A stretch of DNA of 64,000 bases from Ciborinia camelliae (GCA_025890175.1 JANPYM010000002.1:2494006-2558005), one strand, 5' to 3'. Positions 21,953-35,850 are shown, numbered from the stretch's first letter. Numbers and translations are program-made. The notes: generated by a model from the letters alone, not told the origin.

Positions 21953-24900
21953 ATGCCTTCTATCGAAACCATTCCATCCAACCCAACAACAACAGGAAAG
22001 ATGGCTGAAAATAATAACTCGATCAAGGTCTTAGATGACTTAATGTCGAAGTTGACTGTTTCGAAAGAGCAGAACGACATTAATGCTGCCACCCACAACC
22101 TCGCCGTTTTCATCAATGGTAACATTGAGGAGAACGATGCTCCAACCAAGTACGTATTATAGAATCCAATCCAATCTTCAAAAATTTCATCGACAAGGAG
22201 GATGGGCATTCATAAGTGTTCAATATCTGCTACAGACTTCATTCTTTCGATATCTGCTTCGATGTTGATGTCGAGGTGCAATCTTACGGTCGCACTTTTT
22301 GATGGTTTAAAATTTTCATTTTCAACTTTACTAACAATGTGTCCTTTGCAGAACCGTCGAGGCTTTGAAGAAGCAATTGGCAAACAAGAAGGATGCCGCC
22401 GCTAGAGAACGCGCTCTCAATGCCATCCAGGCCATTGCTGAGCACTCCGAAGTCTCTGCCGCCGTCGAACCATACCTCATTGTCCTCCTCTCCTCCGTCC
22501 TTGCCGCCGTCGGTGACAAGATGGTCCCAGTCAAGAACGCCGCACAAGCAGCTGCTTTGGCCATCGTCAAGGCTGTCAACCCTAACGCAGTCAAGGCAAT
22601 CCTCCCACCTATCGTCAACTCCATCCTCACCGCACAAAAATGGCCCGAAAAGATGACTGGTCTTGACTGTATCGAGGCTCTCGTCGAGTCAGCACCAACC
22701 CAATTGGCTCTCAGAGTCCCAGATCTTATCCCAGTCGTTTCCGAATCGATGTGGGACACCAAGCCAGAAGTCAAGAAGAGAGCATACGGTACCATGGAGA
22801 AGGTCTGTGGACTTATCGTCAACAAGGATATTGAGCGTTTCATCCCAGAGTTGATCAAGTGTATCGCCAAGCCAGAGAACGTCCCGGAGACCGTTCACTT
22901 GCTCGGTGCCACCACTTTCGTCACTGACGTTCACGAGCCAACTTTGGCCATCATGGTTCCTCTTTTGGATCGTGGTCTCAGCGAGCGTGAGACTGCCATC
23001 AAGAGAAAGTCCGCTGTCATCGTTGACAACATGTGCAAGTTGGTCGAGGACCCCAACATTGTCGCTGCTTTCTTGCCAAAATTGATGCCAGGTCTGACCA
23101 AGAACTACGACAACTTGGCTGATCCTGAGGCACGTGAAAAGACCAAGCAAGGTCTTGACACCCTCAAGCGTGTCGGTGCCGTTGGCGCTGATGGAAAGAT
23201 CCCAGAACCATCAAACGCTGGTAACGTCGCCACTGTTGAGGCCATCCTCAAGGATATCCTCAGCTCCAACAAGAACGCTCTCAAATTCGAGCCAATCATC
23301 ACATACATCTCCGCCATCGCTGGTCAACTCATTGACGAGAAGGATGCCGACACTCACAGCTGGACTTCCAACCTCAAGCCTTTCGTCGTCGCAATTGCTG
23401 GCGAGAAGGATGCTCAATCCGTTGTCGACAGTCTCCGCAAGCGTGCCTCCCCAGGTGCCGAGGCCGAGGATGCCGAAGAAGCTGATGATGAGGAGGGTGA
23501 GGATCTTTGCAACTGTACCTTCAACTTGGCTTATGGTGCTAAGATTCTTCTCAACCAAACCCATCTCCGTCTCAAGCGTGGTCAACGATATGGTCTTTGC
23601 GGTCCTAACGGTTCCGGAAAGTCTACTCTCATGCGTGCTATCAACAACGAGCAAGTTGAGGGTTTCCCAAAGAAGAGCGAGGTCAAGACTGTGTTCGTTG
23701 AGCACGATCTCGACTCTGCTGATACTGAGCAAACCACCATTGCCTGGACCATGAAGAAGCTCAAGGAGGTCGGTGTCGAGATTTCCCAAGAGGAGGTCGA
23801 GAAGCAATTGAAGGAATTCGGCTTCACCCCAGACATGACCAACAACTTGATCACTGCTCTTTCCGGTGGATGGAAGATGAAGTTGGCTCTTTGCCGTGCT
23901 GTCTTCGAGGCCCCAGATATTCTCCTTTTGGATGAACCTACTAACCATTTGGATGTCAAGAACGTCAAGTGGCTCGAGGATTACCTCCAAAACTCCCCAT
24001 GTACATCCATCATCGTTTCCCACGACTCTGGTTTCTTGGATAACGTCTGCCAACACATCATCCACTACGAGCGATTCAAGCTCAAGAGATACCGTGGTAA
24101 CTTGAAGGAGTTCGTCAAGAAGTGCCCACAAGCCAAGTCCTACTACGAGCTTGGTGCTTCCGAGATGGAATTCAAGTTCCCTGAGCCAGGTTTCCTCGAG
24201 GGTGTCAAGACCAAGGCCAAGGCCATCGTTCGTGTCAACAAGATGTCCTTCCAATACGAGGGTACCTCCAAGCCACAAATTTCCGACATCTCCTTCCAAT
24301 GTTCTCTCGGTTCCCGTATTGCCGTCATTGGACCTAACGGTGCTGGTAAATCCACTTTGATCAACGTTCTCACTGGTGAACTTATCCCAACCGTCGGTGA
24401 GGTCTACACCCACGAGAACATCCGTATCGCCTACATTAAACAACACGCTTTCGCCCATATCGATCACCATCTCGAGAAGACCCCATCCGAATATATCCAA
24501 TGGCGTTTCCAAACTGGTGAAGATCGTGAGACCATGGACAGAGCCAACAAGATCGTCACTGATGAGGATGAGAAGGCAATGGACAAGATTTACAAGATCG
24601 AAGGTACTCAACGTCGTGTTATCGGTATCCACTCCCGTCGTAAGTTCAAGAACTCTTACGAGTACGAGTGTTCGTTCGCTCTCGGAGAGAATGTTGGCAT
24701 GAAGAACGAGAGATGGACACCTATGATGACTGCAGACAACGCCTGGATCCCACGTACTGAGATTTTGGCCACCCATCAAAAGATGGTTGCTGAAGTTGAT
24801 CAAAAGGAGGCTCTTGCCAGTGGTCAATTCAGACCTTTGGTTAGAAAGGAGATTGAACAGCACTGCGCCAACTTCGGTTTGGATGCTGAGTTGGTTTCTC

Positions 24901-25414
24901 ACTCCCGTATGTTGGGTCTTTCCGGTGGACAACGTGTCAAGGTCGTCCTTGCTGCTTGCTCGTGGCAACGTCCTCATTTGATCGTTCTTGATGAACCTAC
25001 CAATTATTTGGATCGTGACTCTCTCGGTGCCTTGTCTAAGGCTCTTAAGAGTTTCGAGGGTGGTGTTATCATCATTACTCACTCTGCTGAATTCACCAAG
25101 AACATCACCGAGGAAGTCTGGGCCGTTATCGACGGTAAGATGACAGCTTCAGGGCACAACTGGGTTCAAGGTCAAGGTTCCGGACCAAGACTTAAGGGTG
25201 ATGATGCTGATGAAGAAGATAAGTTCGATGCCGTAAGTAAAATTCATTCTTTTATTTGATAAACAATTACTAACACGTGATTTAGATGGGTAACAAGATC
25301 GTCTCAACCAAGAAGAAGGCCAAGCTCTCTTCTGCCGAACTCCGCAAGAAGAAGAAGGACCGTATGGCCCGCCGCAAGAGAGGAGAGGAGGTTTTCACTG
25401 ATGAGGATGAATAA
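21953..25414 (+). CDS. TEF3: translation elongation factor 3 (ABC-F ATPase)
   Basis: Fungal ribosome-bound ATPase needed for each elongation cycle; it helps release E-site tRNA. Three exons: 21953-22149, 22352-25232 and 25286-25414, 1,068 residues, close to the yeast length. Order: N-terminal HEAT repeats (about 30-330), four-helix region, first ABC cassette with GPNGSGKST near residue 482, LSGGW and [11 protein letters not shown], then a second cassette with GPNGAGKST near 726. The chromodomain-like insert follows with [14 protein letters not shown], then [12 protein letters not shown] and LDEPTNYLD. The last exon is the Lys-rich tail with KKKAKLSS and a DEDE end. Codon use is strongly biased to C-ending codons, as in highly expressed genes; this also explains the long open frame on the opposite strand. 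Confidence 0.97.
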
Positions 25415-26207
25415 ATGTTTACGTCATAGATGATTGATGGTGGTTGGTGTTGTGGATAGACCAAATATTTTCAAAATGGATGGGCAAGACAAAGAGGAAA
25501 CCCGGGTCGCGAAAAGAAATTTCGGGTCGTTTTTGTTTTTTACTTTTCACTCATGGTTGGCACTTGACTGTTCTCTATCATAGTGTATGATGGTCTTTGG
25601 CGTTTCTTCGATTTTTTTAACCTCTTTGACCACGAATCTCTTATTTTTTTTTTTGAAAGGAAATTATGAGTTTTCTCCAAAAAGCAAAATTGATAGTTTA
25701 TTTTGACTGCTAGTTACTACTTAACTGCATATTAGAAGATAGATCGGAAAATAGATACTTCGAGATGCATATTTTTTTTTGATGATGTGTGATGTATGAG
25801 GTGTGAGGGGTGTGTGTTAGAGGTGTGTGTGTGTATGGCGTAATGATGTGATGAAGTAGGATCATTGCATGATGATATGTATTGCATGATAGGGAAATAG
25901 GTAGGAGGTAGGTATTGATTTCGTAGGGAAGGGAAGGGAAGTGAAGGGGAGAGGGAGGAAGGGGAAGGAGGGGGAAGTTTGATATGTCATGCCAAGGCAA
26001 GGGAAGGCAAGCCCGAAGATATTCGTGATGTGCTATGTTGGTTTGGTTTGGTTAGGTTTGATTACCTATGTGAGAGTTATATAAGAGTTAAAGTTAGGGT
26101 TAGATGAGAGATGGGGATGAGAGATGGAAGAGGGAAAGAAGGGGGATAAGAGTTAGGGTTAGGGTTAAAGTTGGAATTAGAGTGGGATGAGAGATGGGGA
26201 TGAGAGA

Positions 26208-26290
26208 GGGGAGAAGGGGAGAAGGGGAGAAGGGGAGAAGGGGAGAAGGGGAGAAGGGGAGAAGGGGAGAAGGGGAGAAGGGGAGAAGGG
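26208..26290. repeat. GGGGAGAA minisatellite, about 10 units
   Basis: Exact 8-bp units in tandem, purine-only on the plus strand. It ends abruptly at GGGTAATTACTC. Confidence 0.95.
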
Positions 26291-26578
26291 TAATTACTCA
26301 TTCGCGCTTTTCTAAATATCATGGAACTTATAATGAAGATATTCCCAATCCCAATCCCCCCAATCCCAATCCCTCCAATCCTAAACATACGCATCCCTCA
26401 TATCCCTCACATCCCACTCCTTTCTCTCCTTTCTCGTATTTCCTCCAAAGAAAGGAAAGAAAAGAAAGAAAAAGAACAACCTCGACATACCTACCTATTC
26501 ATAATAAGCCCAACTCTAACCCTAAAGCATGAAAATCATCATTCCACACACCACATTGTAAATATTACATTGTAAACT

Positions 26579-26621
26579 TAGTTAGGTAGGTAGATAGGTA
26601 GGTAGGTAGGTAGGTAGGTAG
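26579..26621. repeat. (TAGG)n microsatellite
   Basis: About ten TAGG units, one changed to TAGA. The same motif is scattered through the window. Confidence 0.9.
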
Positions 26622-26726
26622 TATATCCAGGAAACCGACATCGACACAGATCCAGGAAACCGATACAGATCCAGATCCACACGGCACATAAACCCCAACC
26701 CAAACTACACCAAATCAACCCTTCCT

Positions 26727-26872
26727 ATGATCTTCCTCCTTCCATCATCCTTCTTCCATCATCCTCCTTCCATCATCCTCCTTTCATCATCCTCCTTCCA
26801 TCATCCTTCTTCCATCATCCTCCTTCCATCATCCTCCTTCCATCATCCTCCTTTCATTATCCTCCTTCCATT
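26727..26872. repeat. CATCATCCTCCTTC minisatellite
   Basis: About ten units of 14 bp with minor C/T variants, pyrimidine-rich on the plus strand. Confidence 0.9.
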
Positions 26873-27082
26873 ACATACACATGTATACACACGTATACAC
26901 ACGTATACACGTATACACATACACAAAAACACGCATCCCTCTCGAGTCAAGAATCAAGATAGTATCAAGATAGTATTAGTATCAATATCAATATTAATAT
27001 TCCCAGAAAGAAGATTTCCCACCTCCCTCCCTCCCTCCCTCCCACCAACCCAAAACCAACCAACCAACCAACCTCTAAAAAA

Positions 27083-27149
27083 GATTCACATTCACATTCA
27101 AATTCACATTCACATTCAAATTCACATTCACATTCACATTCACATTCAG
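27083..27149. repeat. (ATTCAC)n array
   Basis: About eleven hexamer units with a few ATTCAA variants. It is followed directly by ACAGAT units and a GACCA pentamer array to about 27190. Confidence 0.9.
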
Positions 27150-27159
27150 ATACAGATAC

Positions 27160-27190
27160 AGACCAGACCAGACCAGACCAGACCAGATTA
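27160..27190. repeat. (GACCA)n pentamer array
   Basis: Five to six GACCA units that grade into GACTAGAACA variants on the right. Confidence 0.85.
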
Positions 27191-30100
27191 GACCAGACTA
27201 GAACAGACTAGATCGGGTGTGACGTTACCTCCACACTGTGGGTGGGTGGGTGGGACAATTGAATCAATTGAATTGATTGATATATACCTATATACCTAGG
27301 TAGGTAGATACTATTGGGACATAGGTAGGTAAGTAGGTAGTGAGTTTACCTCGTTGGAAATTGGAATTTGGATTTGGGGTTTGGAAATTTGCACTTGGAA
27401 ATTGGGGTTTTGCACTTGGAATTTTGCACTTGGAAATTCGGATTTGGAAGTCCAGGTTCATGAGGAGATGAGATGAGATGAGATGAGGAAGAAAGGGAAA
27501 GGAAAGGAAAGGAAAGGAAAGGAAGGAAAGGAAGGAGATAGAGGAAGTATAAATTGAAATTGAAATTGAAGTTCAATAAGAGAAGAAAAGAGAAAGAGAA
27601 AGAAATGTGATAATTCGATATATCTACCATGTATATAATAATTCCATTCCACACCTTTATAAAAGGCGATCTCTTTTTATCCTATGGAAAAATCAAAAGA
27701 AGAAGAAGAAGCAATAAATTTTCATCAACAACGACATCGTGACATTCACATCACATCACAACACATCACAACACGATAGCCTCGGAAAAACGAAAAAAAA
27801 ATTCACAGTCTCAGACACCATCTCGATGGGATTAATAATAGGGTAGGGAAGCCGCAAGAGATTAATTAGCCTAGAGTCGATAAGATAGACGATGGATGCA
27901 GTGAAAGTGCGAGTTAGGTCTAAGTACGTACGACAACAAGATTGATCAACGGGATGAGGAGATGGGAATAAAGTGATCAAGGTCGTACGGGATTGGATTT
28001 CGTGCGAGGGAGAAGAAATCAAGTGTCAAGAAGTTGTGTCGAAAATGTCTTTTTGGACTTTTCGGGAATGAATCTTGATGTGCCGTCAGGAGATGGATGT
28101 GAAGCAAAGGAACCGAAGCGTCACTATTGTATTCTCGGATTTCTTGCTATGATCCATTAATTGTGTTGTTTGGCTGCAGAATTTGATCAGAATAAGTGGT
28201 AAAACACCAGAAAAGGGTCCACTATATTTCAATCCAGGCACGTCCTCGGAATAAATGTGTGATGACACTTGCTGCGATCTTGGGATAGGTGGTTGAGATG
28301 AGATAATGCAGGCGGATACGATACAAGAGAGAATGTGATGAGATTTTTATTGCGGTTGTGATTGTGATTGCGATAATTTGTGCTCGAAATCGACGTGGAT
28401 TGATGATGGTGGGAAGATTGAATGTTGTGTTGACTTGAGACAGTATTATGAGATCTCGTAGGAGAAATATAGGAGAAATAATTGAGTTGTGGTCAGATAT
28501 AAGAAACTATTAGATCATGTATCGTGAGTACTTGATCTAAATATACGAGATTGAAGAGACTATCATTATCTGCTCGGATGTTGTGACATCAATAAAGATA
28601 AAAATTCTCTGCTATGATGCTGTGATATTGAAAATCCCCCTCAATATATGATTATCTGATGGTAAAGGCAAAAAAGCCTGCAGAGGACATATAGTATGCA
28701 ATGTCTTATTACTCAATAGAACATTATTATATGCAAGAAGATATGCGATAGAAGAATGCGGAATCGTCACGATTATGTTCAATGATCAAAAACCAGAATA
28801 TTGGAGAAGCAAATAGAAGTATTGTACTTCGCAAAAAAACACAATCCATTCCTAGTACAGCTGGGGAATAATGTAGTGTAACTTGATCCTTCCATACATC
28901 ACTGACATCCGCAAGTCAAATGTGTCATATGATAAGGAGAGGAAGGATTTGGCGGGGTACTTTCGGAGATAGAACTCCTTGAGAAATTCATGAATCTCCG
29001 CAATGAATCGCGATTGAAAGAAATATTCACGAACTGTAGTGGAAAGAAATTTCGGAGGAAAGAGAAAAAAAGTGATAGATTATGCAATTACGTGGAACAA
29101 GACAGAACTTCAAGTAATAAATCTTCTTAATATATTGAATGCATCGACGATGCCTTGCAGATCTTGGAACCTTCATTATCCGGGTTGATGGAGATTCCAT
29201 TGCTTCGGTGAAGGCGGGAAATAGATTGTCACTGCTTCAAGGTAAACAGGCAAGGCGTATGAAATGTTGTGATGTATGATTTAGGTAAAAAGGGTTGAAA
29301 GTTTGGAACAAATGGCTTGATTTTGATGGATGGTAGTATAAGTGACATCTCGGTAGTGCAGTTGTGGTTGCAGTTGTGGTTGCAGTCGTAACCGGTGTAT
29401 TTGCATGGGACTGGGATTCTCCTTTTGCCTCTATGCATGAAGATATATGTATATACGGATGTAGTGGTTGTCAAACTGTAGACTACAGAATACATACAGA
29501 CCGCAGACCGCAGACTGCAGACTGGTGCGTGTTGTGCTGTTTCTTTCCTTTCTTCCGACTTCGGAAATTCGTAATGTCGTATTCAGGGTACGAAGGGTAT
29601 TGACATGCTGATTTGTGAATGTATAAAGTTCTAGACAAGGAAAGGTTTCATGAAAAGCCTCGTATGGGAATTTCTCAAGATACTGTACTGTGCTGTATAA
29701 AGATTCGGATGTTGTGTTGGATGTGATGTTGTGTTGGAGTGAGCGAGTACCGTTCGTCACCGACTAAAATACCAATCGATAGGGAATATGGAATGGGGAA
29801 TAGGGATAGGATCATATGTAATATGCAAGTACCCAAGTACTGACTTCAGAGAGTAATCTTACCTAGAATGTAGACGGTATTAAAATCCTTTTATAGATGG
29901 TATAACGAATGAACATTATTATACTCGGCGACAAAAAGAAAGAGATTTTGAGGCTCAAATATATGACTGTGACTCCGAGATACCTACTCGGTAGGGAGGA
30001 AGAGGAAAGAGGAAGAGTACTGAAGGAGTATATCGGAAACACACCGAGTTGAGGGATTCAACGATTTCCAAGTTAAGCGGATTGAATTCCGTGATGGTTT

Positions 30101-30768
30101 CGTGATTTTGTGTAATCCCATCAGCCTCAACAAAAAAACCAAAAAAGGGATGATTCGAATTTGCAGCGGGAGGCGAGTGTTCTTAGGTTTCCTGCTTGTT
30201 GCCTTGTAGAAAAGCCTTGTTCGCCTTTCGCCGTCTAGGTGCCTACCTACACCTATAGATAGATAGATACCTTACAGGTTGCCTATGAATGAGTCAACAG
30301 GAGCGGGAGGAAATAATGGATCAACCTTGGAACTGTTTGAACCCATCCATTTGAGATGTTTGAAAAGTTACAAATGCCCTTGCTGAGCTGACCTCGGGAA
30401 TTCGCTATTAAGGTCTTACCTTATTACTCTTGCTGATCGTGGCTGGTAAATAGCTAGGGGCCCAGTTGATATGATTGGCGAAGGATGAAATAGCCGGAGC
30501 CATAATTAGCCATGGCCGTTGAAGTAATTTGCCTCATTACTGGATTACTCGTGGTGATATGGTATGATATTTTCTTTCCTTCTTTTGCCTTCAACCAACC
30601 AACCAACCGAACCAGTATCTAAGATTGATATGTGTGTGATGATTTGCAATCAATACTAGGTACCTACCTACCTGGACCTAGACATCATTTGAAGCTGTAC
30701 TCAAGGAGGTAGATTGAAGGATGATTGAACGATATGCTGTAAGATACTAGGTAGGTACTCGGTATTAT

Positions 30769-30812
30769 GTAGGTGTAGGTGTAGGTGTAGGTGTAGGTGT
30801 AGGTGTAGGTGT
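30769..30812. repeat. (GTAGGT)n hexamer array
   Basis: Seven exact hexamer units. They resemble but differ from the TTAGGG telomere repeat and are surrounded by unique sequence. Confidence 0.9.
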
Positions 30813-32431
30813 AATGATCAATGGAGGATATGAGTGAAGGTAGAATAGAGGTAGAGGAGAGGAGAGAAGAGAAAGCAATGGATTATAGATTTTCCTCGGG
30901 GTTGTGACTGACTAGGTGGGTAGGTAGGTGGTGGTAGGTATCTTACATGCAATCGCTCAGCCTTGTTTCGTTACCTACCTATGGTATCCATGGTCTATTC
31001 GGTAGAGGGTAGGGTAGAGTATTTTACCTAGGGAGCCCTGGAGGTACCTATGAACAAAACAGCATTTCAGGGATCATTATCACTAAGGTTATCGATTGGC
31101 GCCAAAAAGATAGGGATATTTAGGGATATTTAGTAATCTTTAAGGATATTTTGGCATCTTTTATTGATGAATATACTATACAAGCCAATAAAACCTGGGG
31201 AAAACTATATTATATAATAATAATATAAAATGTTAGATACACAAGGGAATCCACACTAAAATACTCTCAATACTACCCTAATTGTTCTAGGGACCTCGTA
31301 AATTCAAGATGCAACAACCGATCTGCGCTGGCCAGGGGGATTCTCCAATAGGCAAATAAAGCAAAAGCTCTCGGCTCTGCATCTCTGCAGCTCTGCAGGT
31401 TGGAAATGAATGACCCTTTACCTTCAGGTCCTGCGATGTGATTTGATCCGATGCATAATCGAACTGTCCGTCTACCACTCACTGGACTTACCATTCAAAG
31501 TTGTATTCGTAGGTAGTGCCACTCTTCCTACCTAGGTACGTACACCTCCACCTGCAGTGAGTGGAAGCCATCAGCTCTTGTTATATTATTATATTATTTT
31601 CCAAGGGAGAGTATTACATATTACATATTACATGCATGCATGCATGACTGTTACATCCATTAACCTATTTTCAAAAGAGGCATCACTCTCTTCCCCAGCT
31701 TTTTATTCTTCCAAGTTCTATTTGAAGGAAAGGAATCCCTCCAACCTTGAAGAAGTACTTTTGTACTTATCTTATTGCACCTATTACACCTATTGCATTC
31801 ATTTGCAACTCTCACTCTTACACCCATCCATCCACCTATTCTATTCTATTCTATTCATTTGAATATCTTGTCTACCCTTCCTATCCTATCTTTTCTATCA
31901 CTTTGGAATAGGAATCATCATTTAACTTGTCCTTTACCTTGATATCACGAATTCACGGGTATCAAGGCGACCTGCAGCTGAAACAAAGTAAAGATCCACG
32001 AGGTGAGTGTCTGATGATCAGTCTACCCGTCAGCAAACAATCAATCTGGTAAATGATAGCCGTGTTGCGTGCAAGAGTTACACCTCATCTTGGGCGACAT
32101 GCGGCTTCTACTACTTTTGCAATCTTATTTTGGTAGCTAGCACGTACGTCAGAAGGGCTGTTGATGCAATCAGTGAATCTGCAAGATTCGCTCTCTCGAG
32201 TCAATTTCCAAAACCGAGCTGACTCTAGAGTTGTCACATCAGGTCACTAAATGAATTGAAAGTTCGATAATCCCTTCACAGAAATACAACCTGCCACAAT
32301 CCCGATTTACTTGGGCATCCAAATGCCAACCACACCAAACTGAATTTCACAATATTTCAAATCTTACCCACAATCTTTCATTCGCAAGAACCACACTACT
32401 GAAAGCAAAAAAAAAGGTTTGGTCGGATAAG

Positions 32432-35400
32432 ATGGATACCCCAAGTTCGAGCAAAGGTAGTGATCAAGTCACTGAGAGGGAGGAGCCTGCACCTGTGGTG
32501 ATTGGAGAAGGATCGTCGACTACACAGATTGAGGCCAAACCGCGACAGGCTACGGATAAGCCCTGTAAATCACAGAAGTCTAAGAATGACAAGGCGGATA
32601 AGAGTTACAAGTCCAAGAGCAAGAAGACTAAAGCGCCAGTGGAGACTGAATCCGAGAGCGAAGATGATGAATCCTCGGATTTAGATTCTTCTTCGTCTTC
32701 TTCTAGTGACTCGGATAATTCTGAAGCCGAGACTGAAAAGGAAAAGAAGAAGAGAAAGGCTAAATTGAAGGCTAAAAGAAAGCTTAAGGAAAAGCGTAAG
32801 GCTAAATCAAAGAAGGCCAAGAAAGATGTGGGTAGCGGTCCGTTCCATTATCAAATACGCTAAATACTAATATTTTCTAGGATACTTCCGAGTCCGAATC
32901 AACTTCCGATTCTGACTCCGAGGACGATGATGAAGATGCCGAAGAAGATTCCGGGGATGAAGAAGCCGAGGACAATACCGACAAGGAGACTGAAGTCACC
33001 AATGCACAACTTCAAGCACAAATATTGCAACTCCAGGCACAAATTCAGAGAACTCAGATGTCACATCATCCTCCCCAACAACAATTGCCACCCTCATTAT
33101 GGAATCTTCCACCCCCACCTCCACCACCCAGTTCGCTGCCTAATGCTGCAAGGCGCCAAATGTTGCGAAGAAAGCAATTGATGGATGAGCAGCAGCAGAA
33201 GGAAGGAAAAAGGGGCAAGAAAGAAAAGGGCAAGAAGAAGAGAGGAAGCAAGTTGGAATACAAGAGGGTGGATCAATTATGGGATAATACAATCCATAAT
33301 TACAAGCTTACTGACACTGCAGAGGATGAAGAGAGTTCGGAATATGATCAGTATCTCTTCAATGTTCGCCGAACATTTGATTGGGAGGGAAAGTACAAGG
33401 TATGTTTTCTAAATTTCTTGCTAGACCGTCTGTTAACATTTTAAAGGCAACTGTTGTTGATATTAAGAGCAAACTTTTGAAAGAAGCTCTTACTGAAACT
33501 ATGGATGGTGTCAAGGGTGTTAGTTTGGTCGAAGAGACCCCATGCATTGATCCCAATCTTCTCTTCCTTTACCTCGAGGATCTCCGAAAATCTTGCAAAC
33601 AATTGAAAAACAAAAAGATCACGGAAAAGAAAGGCAAGAAGAAGATTAAGAAGAGAAATGAGACCAAGAGAAAACATCTCAAAGTTCTCTTGAAATATCT
33701 CGATAAGGATTATGCTTCTACCAAGAAGACTCTTTATCCTATGTTGGAGACTGGAATCATCACATTCGATCTTCTCTGGGCCTTGTATAAGCCTAATACA
33801 TTTGCTTATACCACAACATATGGAACCATCGATGAGCCAAGAGCTTTCAAAATCGAGTTGGCTGAGAAGAATATCAGTTTCATGAGGGGTACTTGGTATA
33901 ATATTGAGGGTAAATATTTGGAGTATGATGGAAAGACATGGGGAATGGGTATGTTTCATCTATGTTCCACCAAAAAATACACTAACATCATCTTAGGTAC
34001 CATGGACTGTGATGTTCCAGCCTTCAAGGGCGCAAGAAAGATCACAAGTCTTAATTGCTATCCTTTGAAATATCACAAGAATGAAGCCAAACTTCGCGCT
34101 GAACTTATTGAGAGGGGCAAGAAATTTGTGGCCTTGCAAGGTGTTCATTACAAGAGTCACAAGGGAATGGCATACTACAAGAAGCGTAAGGCTATTGTCA
34201 AAGTCAATATTGATGGTAGAGTTATGGTGGACCCCGCTATTCATCGACGAATCTTACCGAATTACAACGTCAGTACCGTCAAGCCCAATGATCCAGATCT
34301 TCTTGACGACTCGGATGATGACTCAGATGACGAATGTGGTTGTTGTGGCGATGACAGTTCTGATGATGGTCAAGGAGATCGTGGTTTCGAAAAGCGAGAG
34401 GATAGCGATGAACCAAAGATGAAACTTAAGGTTGTTCTCGATGAAAAGGAGAAACCTCATCTAGTTCAAGTTCCTGTCGATGAGGATGGAAATGAAGTCG
34501 TGATTGAGAAATTGGATGAAGTTCTAAGTAAGGCCACGACCAAGGAAAACAAGGATGTTGCGGTACCAGAAGATGACAAGAAAGCTCTCCCTGTATTTAC
34601 CGATGAGGAATACTTGATTGCATCTCCTGTTGTTCTCGGGTTTGCCTTTGCCGAAAAACTTTGGCTCGAATTCACCGTTTCAGGTATCAAAGATATCGTT
34701 TGGAATGAAGGTGCTTACGATTCTCTCGTCTTGGAAGACAACACCAAAGCCATCGTTAAAGCACTCGTTGAATCCCACAAATATCACCCAGCCGAAAGCA
34801 TCGACGACGTTATCCAAGGGAAAGGAAAAGGACTCGTGGCCGTCCTTCATGGTCCTCCTGGTACGGGTAAAACTCTCACCGCAGAGGGGATTTCCGAACT
34901 TCTCAAATGTCCTCTCTACATGGTTTCAGCCGGAGAACTCGGTACCGATCCTCGTACCCTCGAAGCCGAACTCCAGAAAATTCTCGATATTGCACACGCG
35001 TGGGGTGCTGTCCTTCTTCTTGACGAAGCAGATGTTTTCTTGGAGAAACGAACGATTCAGGATATTCATCGTAATGCTTTGGTTTCTATTTTCTTGAGAC
35101 TTTTGGAATATTTCCAGGGTATTCTTTTCTTGACCACAAATCGCGTCGAGACATTTGATGATGCGTTCCAATCACGAATTCATATCGCACTCCGATATGG
35201 AGATTTGAGCCCGAAGGCTAAGAAGAATGTTTTCAAGATGTTTATTGAGAGGGTTAGGATTTTGGAGGGTACTGATACCATGCCGTTTACCGAGGAAGAT
35301 TATAATGCATTGGCGAGGAACAATTTGAATGGAAGACAGGTATGTTTCTTTCTTTTTCTTTTTTTTCACTCACCATCTCTCTACATTCTTCATCCTCGTT

Positions 35401-35589
35401 CTTCAATTTAACTCACATCCCCCCTCCTAGATTAAAAATACCATCCGCACAGCTCAAGCCCTCGCCGTCAATAACAAAGAACCTCTTTCCATGGAACACA
35501 TCAAACGTGTTTTGGATGTGTCAAATGCTTTTGATAGGGATTTGAAAGGAGGCACCGGTTTTGAAGATGCCATGAGGGGTTACTTTTAA
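32432..35589 (+). CDS. AAA+ ATPase with long charged N-terminus
   Basis: Five exons: 32432-32827, 32881-33399, 33447-33948, 33997-35339 and 35431-35589, 972 residues. The first about 250 residues are low-complexity: acidic Ser runs (SSDLDSSSSSSSDSDNSE), Lys-rich tracts and PPPPPPP. A middle region (about 300-600) matches the N-terminal domain common to fungal AAA proteins of this class (TPCIDPNLLFLYLEDLRK, LWALYKPNTFAYTTTYGT). The AAA module has Walker A GPPGTGKT near 758, Walker B LLLDEADVFLE near 814, sensor-1 LTTNRVETFD and the arginine-bearing SRIHIALRY. The last exon completes the small helical domain and ends MRGYF. A cysteine cluster (DDECGCCGDDSSDDG) sits in an acidic linker. Biological role unknown; probably remodels a protein or nucleic-acid complex. 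Confidence 0.87.
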
Positions 35590-35754
35590 ATTTTCCGTCG
35601 AATGATGGGGCAATGGCGGGGAATGGTGGGGTGGGGGTTTCTCTCTGGGGCATAAACAAAACATTCTTAGTGGTCTGTCTTTTTCCAAATTTTTTCTTTT
35701 CTTGTTTTTGGTTTTGGGGGAAGGGGCGGGGAGGGAAGGGGAATTGGATGATAT

Positions 35755-35850
35755 GGGATGGGATGGGATGGGATGGGATGGGATGGGATGGGATGGGATG
35801 GGATGGGATGGGATGGGATGGGATGGGATGGGATGGGATGGGATGGGATG
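35755..35850. repeat. (GGGAT)n pentamer array, about 19 units
   Basis: An uninterrupted pentanucleotide array 166 bp downstream of the AAA+ stop codon, probably inside or just past its 3' UTR. It is G-rich on the plus strand. Confidence 0.97.

Larger units (their letters stand above)
25415..32431. other. 7-kb gene-poor stretch rich in mini- and microsatellites
   Basis: No supportable protein gene. It contains the EF-3 3' flank, at least six separate tandem arrays between 26.2 and 27.2 kb (listed individually), TTAGGGTTAGGG-like motifs at about 26150-26168, GGAAA repeats near 27495-27530, and a GTAGGT array at 30.77 kb. The open frames are short, low-complexity or lack domains. The right end is the promoter and leader of the AAA+ gene. 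A non-coding transcript is possible but not shown. Confidence 0.55.

Noticed and set aside
23211..25082. 623-codon open frame on the minus strand opposite EF-3
   Set aside because: It mirrors the strong codon bias of EF-3; its translation has no domain and is Leu/Asp-biased as expected of an antisense shadow.
26085..26170. TTAGGGTTAGGG telomere-like motifs
   Set aside because: Only two consecutive units, with genes on both sides; not a telomere.
31080..31250. TAGGGATATTTAGGGATATTTAG with a partly inverted GCCAAAA/TTTTGGC
   Set aside because: Considered as a second MITE, but the inverted match is too short and no target duplication is visible.
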